This document shows positions 9,010 through 16,781 of a stretch of 64,000 nt of DNA, one piece after another. Position numbers and translations under genes: made by a program. The notes beneath the pieces are model-generated. The model had not been told where the DNA came from and ran no database searches. It saw only the letters and a list, made by a program, of their open reading frames with translations. The DNA is from an uncultured Lachnospiraceae bacterium (GTDB lineage Bacteria; Bacillota; Clostridia; Lachnospirales; Lachnospiraceae). The stretch's first letter is position 1. Each line of letters starts with the position of its first letter. The stretch covers positions 62,001 through 126,000 of the forward strand of contig CAJOMN010000001.1 in the NCBI GenBank assembly GCA_905235745.1, written 5' to 3'.

Positions 9010-9045
9010 GAAAAAACAAGGGTCACGACATACCGTAACCCTTGT
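9010..9045 (-). terminator. Terminator or attenuator between frr and uppS
   Basis: A 12-bp stem (9016-9027 with 9034-9045, one G-U pair) with a 6-base loop is followed by six T on the minus strand. It lies only 33 bp before the uppS start, with no clear promoter between. It therefore either ends the pyrH-frr transcript with partial read-through or attenuates expression of uppS-cdsA-dxr-rseP. Confidence 0.8.
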
Positions 9046-9071
9046 CAAGTGTCGCTCGAAAGACCCGCTCC

Positions 9072-9626
9072 TCAGACAGTCATTATATCCTTCGACTTGG
9101 CGTCTACCATCGAATCTATCTCCTTGATGAACTTATCCGTTGTCTTCTGAAGTTCATCCTCGAGATCCTTAACCTCATCCTCGGAGATGTCATCCGATTT
9201 GGAAAGCTTCTTGAACGCATCATTACCGTCACGTCTGATATTACGGACAGCAACCTTTGCATCCTCGCCCTTTTTCTTGATATCCTTCACAAGCTCCCGT
9301 CTCCTCTCTTCCGTAAGCTCCGGAAAGACTAGACGAATATTGGTTCCGTCATTGGTCGGGTTGATGCCTATATCGGATGCCTGTATCGCTCTCTCGATAT
9401 CCTTGAGTATGCTCTTCTCCCAGGGCTGTATCTGTATGATGCGCGGATCCGGAACAGATACGTTTCCAACCTGCTGTATCGGAGTCGGTGTGCCGTAATA
9501 ATCCACGCGTATCTTGTCAAGTACGTGCGGGTTGGCACGTCCGGCACGGATCGCCGCATAATCCGCCTGCAGATGATCGATGGTCTTCTGCATCTTCTCT
9601 GAATACTCTTTTACCTTTTCACTCAT
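9072..9626 (-). CDS. frr: Ribosome recycling factor
   Basis: RRF splits post-termination ribosomes together with EF-G. The 184 residues match the family length almost exactly. Recognisable blocks are AIRAGRANPHVLDKIRVDYYG at the start of the second domain, QIQPWEKS, and PELTEERRRELVKDIKKKGE near residue 120. The ATG at 9626 has AAGGAG nine bases upstream. It follows pyrH by 60 bp, as in most bacteria, though rpsB and tsf, which normally precede pyrH, are not here. A strong hairpin follows the gene. Confidence 0.97.
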   Translation of the reverse strand: MSEKVKEYSEKMQKTIDHLQADYAAIRAGRANPHVLDKIRVDYYGTPTPIQQVGNVSVPDPRIIQIQPWEKSILKDIERAIQASDIGINPTNDGTNIRLVFPELTEERRRELVKDIKKKGEDAKVAVRNIRRDGNDAFKKLSKSDDISEDEVKDLEDELQKTTDKFIKEIDSMVDAKSKDIMTV

Positions 9627-9686
9627 ATACTTTCTCCTTGATGACGTTCCTATAGTAAACGTATTATATTCCCCGCGCAGCGTGTA

Positions 9687-10382
9687 TCACACAGTCACGC
9701 GCGTTCCGTTGAACCTGCCGCTCACCGTATTGACGATGCTGTCCTTCTCGTTAAGGGAAAAAACATACATCGGCATATGATTTTCCATTGCAAGGATCGA
9801 AGCGGCAAGATCTATAACCTGAAGCTTCCTGTCGATAACCTCCTCAATGGATATAACATCATAACGCTTTGCATCCGGATTCCGGTCAGGGTCGCTGTCG
9901 TACACCCCGTCTACCGATTTGGCAAGCAGTATCGCATCCGCATCAACCTCAACCGCACGGAGTACCACTCCGGTATCGGTGGAAAAATACGGGTGCCCCG
10001 TTCCTCCTGCGAAGAATACTACCATACCCTTTTCAAAATACTTATTGGCACGGTCTTTGGAAAACAGCTTGGTAAACGAACCGATCTCAAACGGAGTCAG
10101 TATATTGGTCTTCATACCCTCCGAGCGGAATATCTCAGATACATATATGCAGTTCATTACCGTTGCAAGCATTCCGATCTGGTCTGCCTTGGTACGATCG
10201 ATCCTCTCGCTGCTGCGGCCTCTCCAGAAATTCCCCCCGCCGATCACGATCCCGACCTCGGTGCCGGCATCGGTGATCTGTTTGACCTGGGACGCCACCA
10301 TGCGTACTGTATCTTCGTCAAATCCCGTTTTCCTGTCACCGGCCAGTGCTTCACCGGACAGTTTGAGCAGTACTCTCTTCAT
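9687..10382 (-). CDS. pyrH: UMP kinase
   Basis: PyrH phosphorylates UMP to UDP with ATP in the cytoplasm and is an amino-acid-kinase-fold hexamer. The 231-residue protein starts with the phosphate-binding KLSGEALAGD. It also has VIGGGNFWRGR, the UMP-binding AGGTGHPYFSTDTG near 130, and DGVYDSDP near 160. All match the bacterial family. The gene is six bases downstream of a bactofilin gene rather than tsf, an unusual upstream neighbour; both probably share the promoter in front of the deacetylase gene. Confidence 0.97.
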   Translation of the reverse strand: MKRVLLKLSGEALAGDRKTGFDEDTVRMVASQVKQITDAGTEVGIVIGGGNFWRGRSSERIDRTKADQIGMLATVMNCIYVSEIFRSEGMKTNILTPFEIGSFTKLFSKDRANKYFEKGMVVFFAGGTGHPYFSTDTGVVLRAVEVDADAILLAKSVDGVYDSDPDRNPDAKRYDVISIEEVIDRKLQVIDLAASILAMENHMPMYVFSLNEKDSIVNTVSGRFNGTRVTV

Positions 10383-10388
10383 GTGATA

Positions 10389-11399
10389 TTAACCTTCCGT
10401 GAAAAAGCTTGAAGCACTCACTTCGGCATAGCACTGCGAGCACAATCCCTCGATGGCTGCACCGTTGTTGATCTGTATCGACTTACTCTTGATGTTGCCC
10501 ATGATGATCGCAGTGGAATCAAGAACAACCGGTCCCTTCACGTCTATATCGCCCTTGACAGCGCCTGCAAGTACTGCGCTCGTAGCACTCATATTTCCCT
10601 TGATGACAGAGCTCTGTCCTACCTTTATAGTACCGTTCGAGACAACTTCGCCGATTATTCTTGCACCGTCCGCAAATACTTCATCAGCCTTTGAATCGCC
10701 TTCTATATTGCCGGTGATGTTAAGCTTGCCCGCAACGGTAACATTACCCTTGACTGTTCCCATTATATCAAGAGAACCGTTTGTCGTAATATCTCCGACA
10801 ACAGTCATTCCGTTCGGGATAACACCGGTCTCGTTAACGCCTTCGGCGTATGTGTTGATAGGTGCCGGGCGTTCCGTATTCTGGGGGAATATAGGTTCGG
10901 TAACCTGATTCGGAACCTCGACCTTCTTCTCCTCCTGTGCAAATATCGGCTCTATAACCTTCGGAGCTTCTTCCTTCGGAGGTTCCGGCGCAAATATTGG
11001 CTCAATTGCCGGCTTCGGTTCTGACGGCTGTATCTCCTGCTGCGCAGTGGGCTTGATCTCCTCCGTATATACGGGGATCTCAACAGGTTCGGGAACCGGT
11101 GCGGGTGCAGGTTCAGGAGCCGGCGCAGGTGCAATCTCCGGTGCGGGCGCGGGTGCGGGTGCGGGTGCAGGTTCAGCAGCTGCTGTCTCCGGCGCTGCTT
11201 CAAACATAGGCTCAGCAGCCGCAGGCTCGGCATCGTCGAGTCCCTTTATCAGTTCCGCAAGGTCATCCTGTCCGATGGGAGTGGAACTTTCGGTAATCGT
11301 ATCAACCATCTGCGGCGCAGCCTGCGCTGGCTGCTCCTCCGGCATCAGATCATTGACCGCCTGTGATAAATCGTCCTTAAAATCCTTGAAAAAGCTCAT
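10389..11399 (-). CDS. Bactofilin-type polymer-forming protein with Pro/Ala-rich N-terminal half
   Basis: Bactofilins self-assemble into nucleotide-free filaments that position cell wall enzymes. The C-terminal 140 residues show the right-handed beta-helix pattern of short repeats with hydrophobic-Gly spacing: VVGDITTNGSLDIMGTVKG, VTVAGKLNITGNIEGD and IKGNMSATSAVLAGAVKGD. The N-terminal 190 residues are disordered and very rich in Pro, Ala and Glu, including AP/EP runs near residues 75-105. The first 20 residues (MSFFKDFKDDLSQAV) resemble an amphipathic anchor. A GGAGG site precedes the ATG. It lies between a membrane-anchored polysaccharide deacetylase and pyrH, so a role in localising wall modification is plausible but inferred. 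Confidence 0.85.
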   Translation of the reverse strand: MSFFKDFKDDLSQAVNDLMPEEQPAQAAPQMVDTITESSTPIGQDDLAELIKGLDDAEPAAAEPMFEAAPETAAAEPAPAPAPAPAPEIAPAPAPEPAPAPVPEPVEIPVYTEEIKPTAQQEIQPSEPKPAIEPIFAPEPPKEEAPKVIEPIFAQEEKKVEVPNQVTEPIFPQNTERPAPINTYAEGVNETGVIPNGMTVVGDITTNGSLDIMGTVKGNVTVAGKLNITGNIEGDSKADEVFADGARIIGEVVSNGTIKVGQSSVIKGNMSATSAVLAGAVKGDIDVKGPVVLDSTAIIMGNIKSKSIQINNGAAIEGLCSQCYAEVSASSFFTEG

Positions 11400-11413
11400 T
11401 GTTCATCCTCCGT

Positions 11414-12346
11414 TTAATTTGTTTTGCTATAGTGTTGTATTGCCATTGTTGTATCATCAATCACGCAGATCGGAATATCATTGGCCTGTATTGCCTCGAT
11501 GATCTGTGGCAAAGCCTCTACAGTGCTCGTCTTGTTGGACAGATCATGGAACAGTATCATTGCCTCCTCGTATTCGCTGAGGTCGCATAATGAGTTCTCA
11601 ACTATCCTGTCCGCCGAAAGCATCGGATTGACTGCGTCTCCCGCGACGATATTCCAGTCAAAATATCTGATGCCGCGCCTGTCAAGCACATTGATGAATT
11701 CGCTCATCGGAATTCTGGATATACTGTTGCTCGATCCCCCGGGAAAACGATATGCCACCGGTTCGGTTCCCGTAGTCTCATACAGCAGATTATATATCCT
11801 GTCCAGATCCTCCGTAAATGCTTCCACGGATGAATATACCTCGCTGTATTTGTGACTGTATGAATGTGCGCACAGTCCATGACCTTCGTCAACTATGCGT
11901 TTGTACATTTCACGCAGCTGTTCGTTCTCGGTTCCTACTACGAAAAAATTCCCCTTTACGCCATACTCATCCAGTATATCAAGTATGGCCGCCGTGTTGG
12001 ATGAAGGACCGTCATCAAAAGTAAGATATACCTTTTGCGGCCACGCAACTCTCGCATGTCCCTTGGATCCGGCGTTCCCAAATGTTCCGATATCGATAAG
12101 GGACAATTCATTGCTTATCGCTCCGACCGCGCTGCCAAGCTCATCAACGGAAGACGTAACGGAACTGACCTCTTCAATAAGGCTGTCCTGATTCATCGAA
12201 ATATGATCAAGCTCTTCCTCGACAGCATCTATCCTGCTGTTTTGCCTGCCGACAAGAACGAACAAAGCAATGCACATTATGAGCGCAGCGAGAAACATCA
12301 CATACGGGCCAAACAGAAGAATCTGTTTCAACCTTTTAACGCGCAT
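11414..12346 (-). CDS. Membrane-anchored polysaccharide deacetylase (NodB domain)
   Basis: This is a carbohydrate esterase family 4 enzyme, likely acting on peptidoglycan or another wall polymer outside the membrane. It has a short cytoplasmic start, one membrane helix (about residues 10-35) and a coiled-coil stalk (about 38-85, DAVEEELDHISMNQDSL). The NodB domain follows: the catalytic base and metal Asp in YLTFDDGPSSNT, the metal His pair in HSYSHKYSE, and RFPGGSSNS. I chose the ATG at 12346 (310 residues) because it directly precedes the membrane helix and has a GGGGG site. The longer frame from 12400 overlaps the promoter. The gene heads the bactofilin-pyrH group. Confidence 0.9.
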   Translation of the reverse strand: MRVKRLKQILLFGPYVMFLAALIMCIALFVLVGRQNSRIDAVEEELDHISMNQDSLIEEVSSVTSSVDELGSAVGAISNELSLIDIGTFGNAGSKGHARVAWPQKVYLTFDDGPSSNTAAILDILDEYGVKGNFFVVGTENEQLREMYKRIVDEGHGLCAHSYSHKYSEVYSSVEAFTEDLDRIYNLLYETTGTEPVAYRFPGGSSNSISRIPMSEFINVLDRRGIRYFDWNIVAGDAVNPMLSADRIVENSLCDLSEYEEAMILFHDLSNKTSTVEALPQIIEAIQANDIPICVIDDTTMAIQHYSKTN

Positions 12347-12368
12347 AAATAACCCCCATATGTAAGAT

Positions 12369-12397
12369 ATTATAGAGGTTTTTACCAAGTCTTGCAA
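12369..12397 (-). promoter_or_regulatory. Sigma-A promoter for the deacetylase-bactofilin-pyrH group
   Basis: The minus strand shows TTGCAA (12392-12397), a 17-base spacer and TATAAT (12369-12374), close to consensus. A perfect 12-base palindrome, ACAATATATTGT (12397-12408), abuts the -35 box and could be an operator. The expected transcript start is about 15 bases before the ATG at 12346. Confidence 0.75.
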
Positions 12398-12414
12398 CAA
12401 TATATTGTAGTTTT

Positions 12415-12450
12415 ATAAAAAAAAGAGGAGACGCCTGTACGTCTCCTCTT
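12415..12450 (-). terminator. Rho-independent terminator after the CAP-domain gene
   Basis: A perfect 11-bp stem (12423-12433 with 12440-12450) has a 6-base loop and a following T run on the minus strand. It begins about 25 bp after the CAP-domain stop and separates that gene from the next promoter. Confidence 0.92.
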
Positions 12451-12474
12451 CGGGATTCAAATGAGTATATATGA

Positions 12475-13047
12475 TCAATAGCCGTATTCCTGTGCCCAAT
12501 AATTGGTTCCGTCATCATCCTGGTAGATGGATATTGCAACCTTTTCGAATTCATCATAGAGGATATTGTCTCTGTGTGTCGGGCTGTTCATCCATGCTTC
12601 AACAGCATCACCGGCCGTATCGAAACCGAATGCAAGGTTCTCGCCGCCCTGGATCTTACTGTTAACAGTATACCACTGACGTCCGTCGGGACGGGTATGT
12701 GAGAACTTGGTCGCACACTCCTCGGCTCTTACGCTTGAAACGGACTCAAGGTTCTGATCCCACTTAAGATTGTCAAGTCCCGCTTCAGCTCTCTCCTCAT
12801 TAACCTGATTGTAAGCTTCAAGTGCCTCTGCGCGAAGCCCGGTATCGGAATCCGATGCGTTGGATAACGCAATTGCTTCGGAATCGAGATATGCAACCTT
12901 CTCATTGCTGATATCCGCAGATGCACGGAAAGCATTTTCCTCAAGCAATCCTACATTTTTGCTGCCGGCGAGTCCGAAGTATGCTGCGACCGATACTACA
13001 AGCACTCCCAGAACTGCCAGCCCGGCTATTAGTTTTCTGTTCTTCAT
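12475..13047 (-). CDS. CAP-domain (SCP/PR1-like) secreted or membrane-anchored protein
   Basis: This 190-residue protein has an N-terminal signal anchor (LIAGLAVLGVLVVSVAAYFGL, about residues 6-27), a spacer and a CAP domain (about 68-190). Family marks include EAYNQVNEERAEAGLDNLKW, ATKFSHTRPDG with the conserved His, GGENLAFGFDTAGDAVEAWMNS and HRDNILYDEFEKVAISIY. These carry the conserved His and Glu residues of the CAP cavity. Bacterial CAP proteins are surface proteins of mostly unknown function. It is a single gene with its own strong promoter and terminator. Its paired operator-like palindromes suggest separate control from the flagellar genes upstream. Confidence 0.9.
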   Translation of the reverse strand: MKNRKLIAGLAVLGVLVVSVAAYFGLAGSKNVGLLEENAFRASADISNEKVAYLDSEAIALSNASDSDTGLRAEALEAYNQVNEERAEAGLDNLKWDQNLESVSSVRAEECATKFSHTRPDGRQWYTVNSKIQGGENLAFGFDTAGDAVEAWMNSPTHRDNILYDEFEKVAISIYQDDDGTNYWAQEYGY

Positions 13048-13095
13048 AGTAATTACCTCCTAATACGGCTATACAACATTCCTTTGGTTGATTAG

Positions 13096-13124
13096 ATTAT
13101 GTCACATATTTTTGGAAAATGCAA
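13096..13124 (-). promoter_or_regulatory. Sigma-A promoter of the CAP-domain gene, with operator-like palindromes
   Basis: The minus strand has TTGCAT (13119-13124), 17 bases, then CATAAT (13096-13101). A palindrome TATGTCACATA (13098-13108) covers the -10 box. A related one, ATTTGTGACAAAT (13157-13169), lies 60 bp upstream; both share TGT-N-ACA. An AT-rich stretch separates them. A regulator binding both is possible but unproven. Confidence 0.6.
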
Positions 13125-13178
13125 TAGTTTTTTGAAAAAAAATTACATTTTTTATTATTTGTGACAAATTGCCCGCCT

Positions 13179-13880
13179 TTACCGGTTTCCCCGCGTCAAA
13201 ATGACGGCTATTTCCTCAAACCCGGCTCCCTCCGGGATCGTATGACTTCCCGCTGATATTCTCCTGTCATATCCGTGCTCGCACAGATATGCGTTAAAAT
13301 CGGATGCGTTATCTATAACCCCCGCCGATTTCAGCTGGTTGCTCACAGACTCTGATCCGCTTCCCTTTGCTATCGTTACCGTAACCTGTTTGGTCGTTTT
13401 CGGCGAAGGTGTTGGCGTAGCTGTCGGCGTCGGCGTTGGTGTTGGTGTCTTCGTCGGTGTTGGCGTAGCTGTCGGCGTCGGAGTTGGCGTAGGCGTAGGT
13501 GTCGGTGTCGGTGTCGGTGTCGGTGTTGGCGTCGGTGTCGGGGTCGGTGTCGGTGTCGGCGTAGGCGTAGCAGTTGGCGTTGGTGTCGGCGTAGGTGTTG
13601 CAGTTGCCGTTGGTGTCGGGGTCGGGGTTGCTGTCACCGTCGCTGTCGGAGTCACCGTTGCTGTCGGTGTCGCTGTTGCTGTCGGAGTCACCGTTGCCGT
13701 CGGTGTCGGCGTTGACACGAGCACTTTGTCCTCTTCGACCATTCCGAGCTGTGCCGCTCTTTCTTTTATTTCCTCATCCGTCATCGACTGTTTTGTATTG
13801 CTTCCAAGCGCCAGCCCCATAACAAGAGCTGTTACGGCAATACCTATTCCCAGACCGCGCAGATAATACTTCAATTTCAT
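13179..13880 (-). CDS. MltG-like (LysM-type domain) membrane protein with Thr-Pro repeat stalk
   Basis: The 233-residue protein has a membrane anchor (about residues 8-26), a short acidic segment and about 100 residues of Thr-Pro repeats. Its C-terminal 65 residues resemble the N-terminal LysM-like domain of the endolytic transglycosylase Mlt[21 protein letters not shown], then [14 protein letters not shown], then [20 protein letters not shown]. The catalytic transglycosylase domain of MltG is absent, so this is not an active enzyme of that family as it stands. It lies 20 bp after the SwrB-like gene and ends the flagellar run. A peptidoglycan-binding role is inferred. Confidence 0.75.
   Translation of the reverse strand: MKLKYYLRGLGIGIAVTALVMGLALGSNTKQSMTDEEIKERAAQLGMVEEDKVLVSTPTPTATVTPTATATPTATVTPTATVTATPTPTPTATATPTPTPTPTATPTPTPTPTPTPTPTPTPTPTPTPTPTPTPTPTATPTPTKTPTPTPTPTATPTPSPKTTKQVTVTIAKGSGSESVSNQLKSAGVIDNASDFNAYLCEHGYDRRISAGSHTIPEGAGFEEIAVILTRGNR
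13408..13720. repeat. Thr-Pro coding microsatellite
   Basis: About 310 bp of six-base units, mostly GTCGGT and GGTGTC variants on the plus strand, encode the TP/TATP stalk of the MltG-like protein. The near-perfect central part is prone to slippage, so stalk length may vary between strains. Confidence 0.9.
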
Positions 13881-13899
13881 AATCAGAAGATCCCTTTAA

Positions 13900-14850
13900 T
13901 TAACTGAACAGATCAAGTACCAGTTTAACCTCACCGACCCCCAGTCCGAGTGTCTTGGCTATCTGTATCGTGTCAAAGCCCTGCCTGGCCATTGACAGTA
14001 TCTTGTCGTTATTGTTAGTGCCCGGCGCACCGCCCTCGCTGCCGCTTGTCATAGCTTCAAAATCGGCTGCGGTTGCCGAACCCATGGAAGGCGACTCGAC
14101 ATTTACGATATTTCCCTCTTTATAAGCTCCTCCGGATAATATATCATAGACGACTTTTTCCCTGACCTCGGTGGGAGCATCGGCAGTGACGGCCTTTACG
14201 AGCGCGTCATCGTTCTTGTTGGTCCCGAGGAGCTGAGCCTCTATCTTCGACTGGGTAAGTGCCTTTCCTTTTTTGGGCGCATCGGCTCCTTTCCCTTCGT
14301 CCTTGTGCTCGAACACTACCGGAGCCGCATCCGGAATGACTATGTCAAATACGGATTTTTGTTCATTCGTCAGACCCTTTTGGGATACAGACGCAACGCT
14401 CATCCCGCGCAGCAGCACTTCAGACGCATCCATGGCGGAATGCGATGCGTTCTCTATCTCTTTGACTGTCGCGTCCGCTTCCCTGATCGTATTATTGAGA
14501 TCGCTCTGTTTATCCTTGAGCATATCATACAGGAACATGACTTCCTTATGATTTTTATTTATCTCTTCAAGGACTGTTTCCGCATACTCACCGACTGCCA
14601 TTATCTTCTCATTGGATACTTTCTCCAATGAACGTTCTGCCTTGTCGACGGCAAATCCGACTGTTTCGTTCGTCGCCTCTCCCACACGAAGCCTCATCGT
14701 ATCGACTTCCTGCTCAACAAGGTGCCGGGCCTCTTCTTTTTCCGCAGCGATCTGCCTGTCCGATTTTTTCATCGGAACTTCCGGCATCACAAAACTTATG
14801 ACAAAAATAATCACTCCTATTACAAGGAGTGCTATTTCCATAGGTGTCAT
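13900..14850 (-). CDS. SwrB-like protein (DUF6115 type)
   Basis: The 316-residue protein has one N-terminal membrane helix (IALLVIGVIIFVISFVMPE, residues 6-24), a long charged helical region (about 30-140) and a disordered middle. A short C-terminal helix-turn-helix-like motif ends it (GFDTIQIAKTLGLGVGEVKLVLDLFS). Bacillus SwrB, encoded next to sigD, has the same membrane helix, coiled region and C-terminal motif, and promotes basal body maturation. This protein is about twice as long because of its coiled and disordered middle. Its position downstream of the flagellar sigma factor supports a role in flagellar assembly. The exact function is inferred. Confidence 0.75.
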   Translation of the reverse strand: MTPMEIALLVIGVIIFVISFVMPEVPMKKSDRQIAAEKEEARHLVEQEVDTMRLRVGEATNETVGFAVDKAERSLEKVSNEKIMAVGEYAETVLEEINKNHKEVMFLYDMLKDKQSDLNNTIREADATVKEIENASHSAMDASEVLLRGMSVASVSQKGLTNEQKSVFDIVIPDAAPVVFEHKDEGKGADAPKKGKALTQSKIEAQLLGTNKNDDALVKAVTADAPTEVREKVVYDILSGGAYKEGNIVNVESPSMGSATAADFEAMTSGSEGGAPGTNNNDKILSMARQGFDTIQIAKTLGLGVGEVKLVLDLFS

Positions 14851-14868
14851 TTAACCCTCCCGCATGAT

Positions 14869-15180
14869 CTAAATGGTTATGTTGAATCCACCGGAATTCA
14901 GATTGATAACCCTGCCCTCTTCCGGGATCTCATCCTTCTTTTTCTCTTTACGCGTCGAAAAATACTTGTTCCTGCCTTCATCCCTTGCGTCATGTTCGGT
15001 GCCCGATTTGGAAGCATCATCCTTTTCGCGCACGGTATTTACATGAGAATCATCATTCCTGTCAATGTCCTCCTGTATTACCATATGCTGGGTATGGGGC
15101 ATCTCGTTCTCATTGACCTTTACGGTCTGATAGTCCATTGCACGGACTACCATATTATTATTTTCGATAGGCGTAATCAT
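14869..15180 (-). CDS. Small charged hypothetical protein of the flagellar cluster
   Basis: This 103-residue protein is not recognised. It is hydrophilic, rich in Asp, Glu, Lys and Asn, and probably largely disordered, with a short hydrophobic end (RVINLNSGGFNITI). It has no membrane segment or cysteine. It sits between fapA (one base apart) and the SwrB-like gene (18 bp), which argues that it is a real gene cotranscribed with flagellar functions. Confidence 0.6.
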   Translation of the reverse strand: MITPIENNNMVVRAMDYQTVKVNENEMPHTQHMVIQEDIDRNDDSHVNTVREKDDASKSGTEHDARDEGRNKYFSTRKEKKKDEIPEEGRVINLNSGGFNITI

Positions 15181-15181
15181 A

Positions 15182-16777
15182 TCAGAGACCTTTTACACGT
15201 ACATCGGCGCCGTCCTTGACAAACCTTCCGTGCTGCACGGGCTTGCTCAGGACTGTGCTCGTATCACTGATCGTTATCTTGGTTCCGGGATACGCATAGC
15301 TTTCGACCTTTACACAGCTCTCCCGTCCCGATGTTACTTCGACCGTGTCCATAAGCTCGTTTAATTCATTGAGCTTTTTATCAAGCTCCTCTTTCATTTC
15401 CTTGTACTCGGTTGATATCTGCCTGAAATACAGTATCTGCTCGGGGCGCAGCTGTTCTCCCGCCTTTATCCTGCCGGTCAGGGTGACAAGAGCCGGCTCC
15501 GCCTGCTCCACCTTCTTCTTCAGCGCTGCGACTTCCGCATTAAGATTATTGATCCTGAGCGTAACCTTCGGATCCGTCCCGACCTCGATCTCGGTGACGA
15601 CTCCCATTGTGGAACCTATAATCTTGGCCGATACCGATTCGGGTGTCCTTACAACACCTCCGGTAATAAACCCCTTTTTGCCCGTAACCGTAATATCGCC
15701 TTTTGCCGTAACATTGCTGTGAAGTATGGCTTCGGCATGAACATATCCGCCGGCATTGACATTCGCATTTTCGATAAACTTCGATATGACATTTCCCGCG
15801 GCGTTTATCGTCCCCTTGCTCATTCCGTTCATGCCGCGCGCAATAGTGACGTTTCCGCCCGAATCGATCGTTGCGTTTTCAACGACCCCGCGCACTTCCA
15901 CATCACCGTCCGCCTTGATCGCGAACCCGGTCTTGACATTGCCGAGCACACATACATTGCCCGCATATTCTATATTTCCGGTCGAGGTATCAACATCACT
16001 CACCTCGTATACGTCCGAAACGAACACTTTATCCTCTACGAGTGAAGCATGCCCGTCGACCGAGGATATTATCGTCAGTCCGTCTTCGGTCGGCTCAATA
16101 TTTCTCCCGTACTTGAGTGTAAGCTTTCGAACCTCCGGAGGCGGCAGGGTGTCACCGACAACATTGAATCCCGGCTCTCCCGGAATCTCCTTCGTAAGCG
16201 TTGCAAGCTTGTCTCCCTTCTTGACAACGCTTATCGCCGATAATGTAAAGAAATCGACTGACCCGTCCTCATTAAGCTTCGGTTTCAGATTCGGGTTCGT
16301 ATTGAAGAAATATTCAATGGATGCATCCACACCCGGTTTCGGTGCCTCTCCTCTTGCAAGAACATAATCCGTGCAATAGTTCCTGTTGGCAAGATAAGCG
16401 TCTATTGCCGCTTCGTCAATACCTTTATTTACACCCTCAAGCCTGAGTGTACTCTTTATGTCATCGGCGGTGGCAACAGCCCCGCCCGTTGAAGGCGGAT
16501 AGAATCTGCAAGTCGCTGTCATCTTATCGGGTGAGATGGTTACACGGAAGCTTTCCGAGCACGGAATACCCTTCTTGGCTGCTATCTTCAGATTCATCTG
16601 TTGTGCAGTGTCGACAGCCTTCTTGAGCACAACAACATCAACATTCGGGAATCCCTTGGAAACAAGATAATCCCGCATCTCATCAACCTGTATGGGCGCA
16701 CCTCCGTCCTCCGGCGGATACAATCCCACAAATGACTCCGTATCACTGAATAATAGCTTGAAATAACCGTTCTTCAT
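15182..16777 (-). CDS. fapA: FapA domain (DUF342) protein, flagellar assembly protein A
   Basis: The 531-residue protein begins with a unique region, then the FapA/DUF342 core. This includes EIPGEPGFNVVGDTLPPP near 205-225 and a run of beta-helix turns near 260-390 (GNVCVLGNVKTGFAIKADG, VEVRGVVENATIDSGGNV). A coiled coil of about 90 residues follows (LNAEVAALKKKVEQAE), then a beta-rich end. FapA-type proteins occur beside flagellar genes in many bacteria, and related ones polymerise or localise at poles. Five bases separate it from the sigma factor gene. The biochemical role is not established. Confidence 0.85.
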   Translation of the reverse strand: MKNGYFKLLFSDTESFVGLYPPEDGGAPIQVDEMRDYLVSKGFPNVDVVVLKKAVDTAQQMNLKIAAKKGIPCSESFRVTISPDKMTATCRFYPPSTGGAVATADDIKSTLRLEGVNKGIDEAAIDAYLANRNYCTDYVLARGEAPKPGVDASIEYFFNTNPNLKPKLNEDGSVDFFTLSAISVVKKGDKLATLTKEIPGEPGFNVVGDTLPPPEVRKLTLKYGRNIEPTEDGLTIISSVDGHASLVEDKVFVSDVYEVSDVDTSTGNIEYAGNVCVLGNVKTGFAIKADGDVEVRGVVENATIDSGGNVTIARGMNGMSKGTINAAGNVISKFIENANVNAGGYVHAEAILHSNVTAKGDITVTGKKGFITGGVVRTPESVSAKIIGSTMGVVTEIEVGTDPKVTLRINNLNAEVAALKKKVEQAEPALVTLTGRIKAGEQLRPEQILYFRQISTEYKEMKEELDKKLNELNELMDTVEVTSGRESCVKVESYAYPGTKITISDTSTVLSKPVQHGRFVKDGADVRVKGL

Positions 16778-16781
16778 CGTT

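Noticed and set aside
13408-13720. The regular short repeats at first suggest a CRISPR or satellite array.
   Set aside because: Units are six bases, there are no spacers, and they encode the Thr-Pro stalk in frame.
13339-13866. Plus-strand frame of about 175 codons rich in Val-Gly across the Thr-Pro repeat.
   Set aside because: It is the complement of the Thr-Pro microsatellite; repetitive DNA keeps all frames open.
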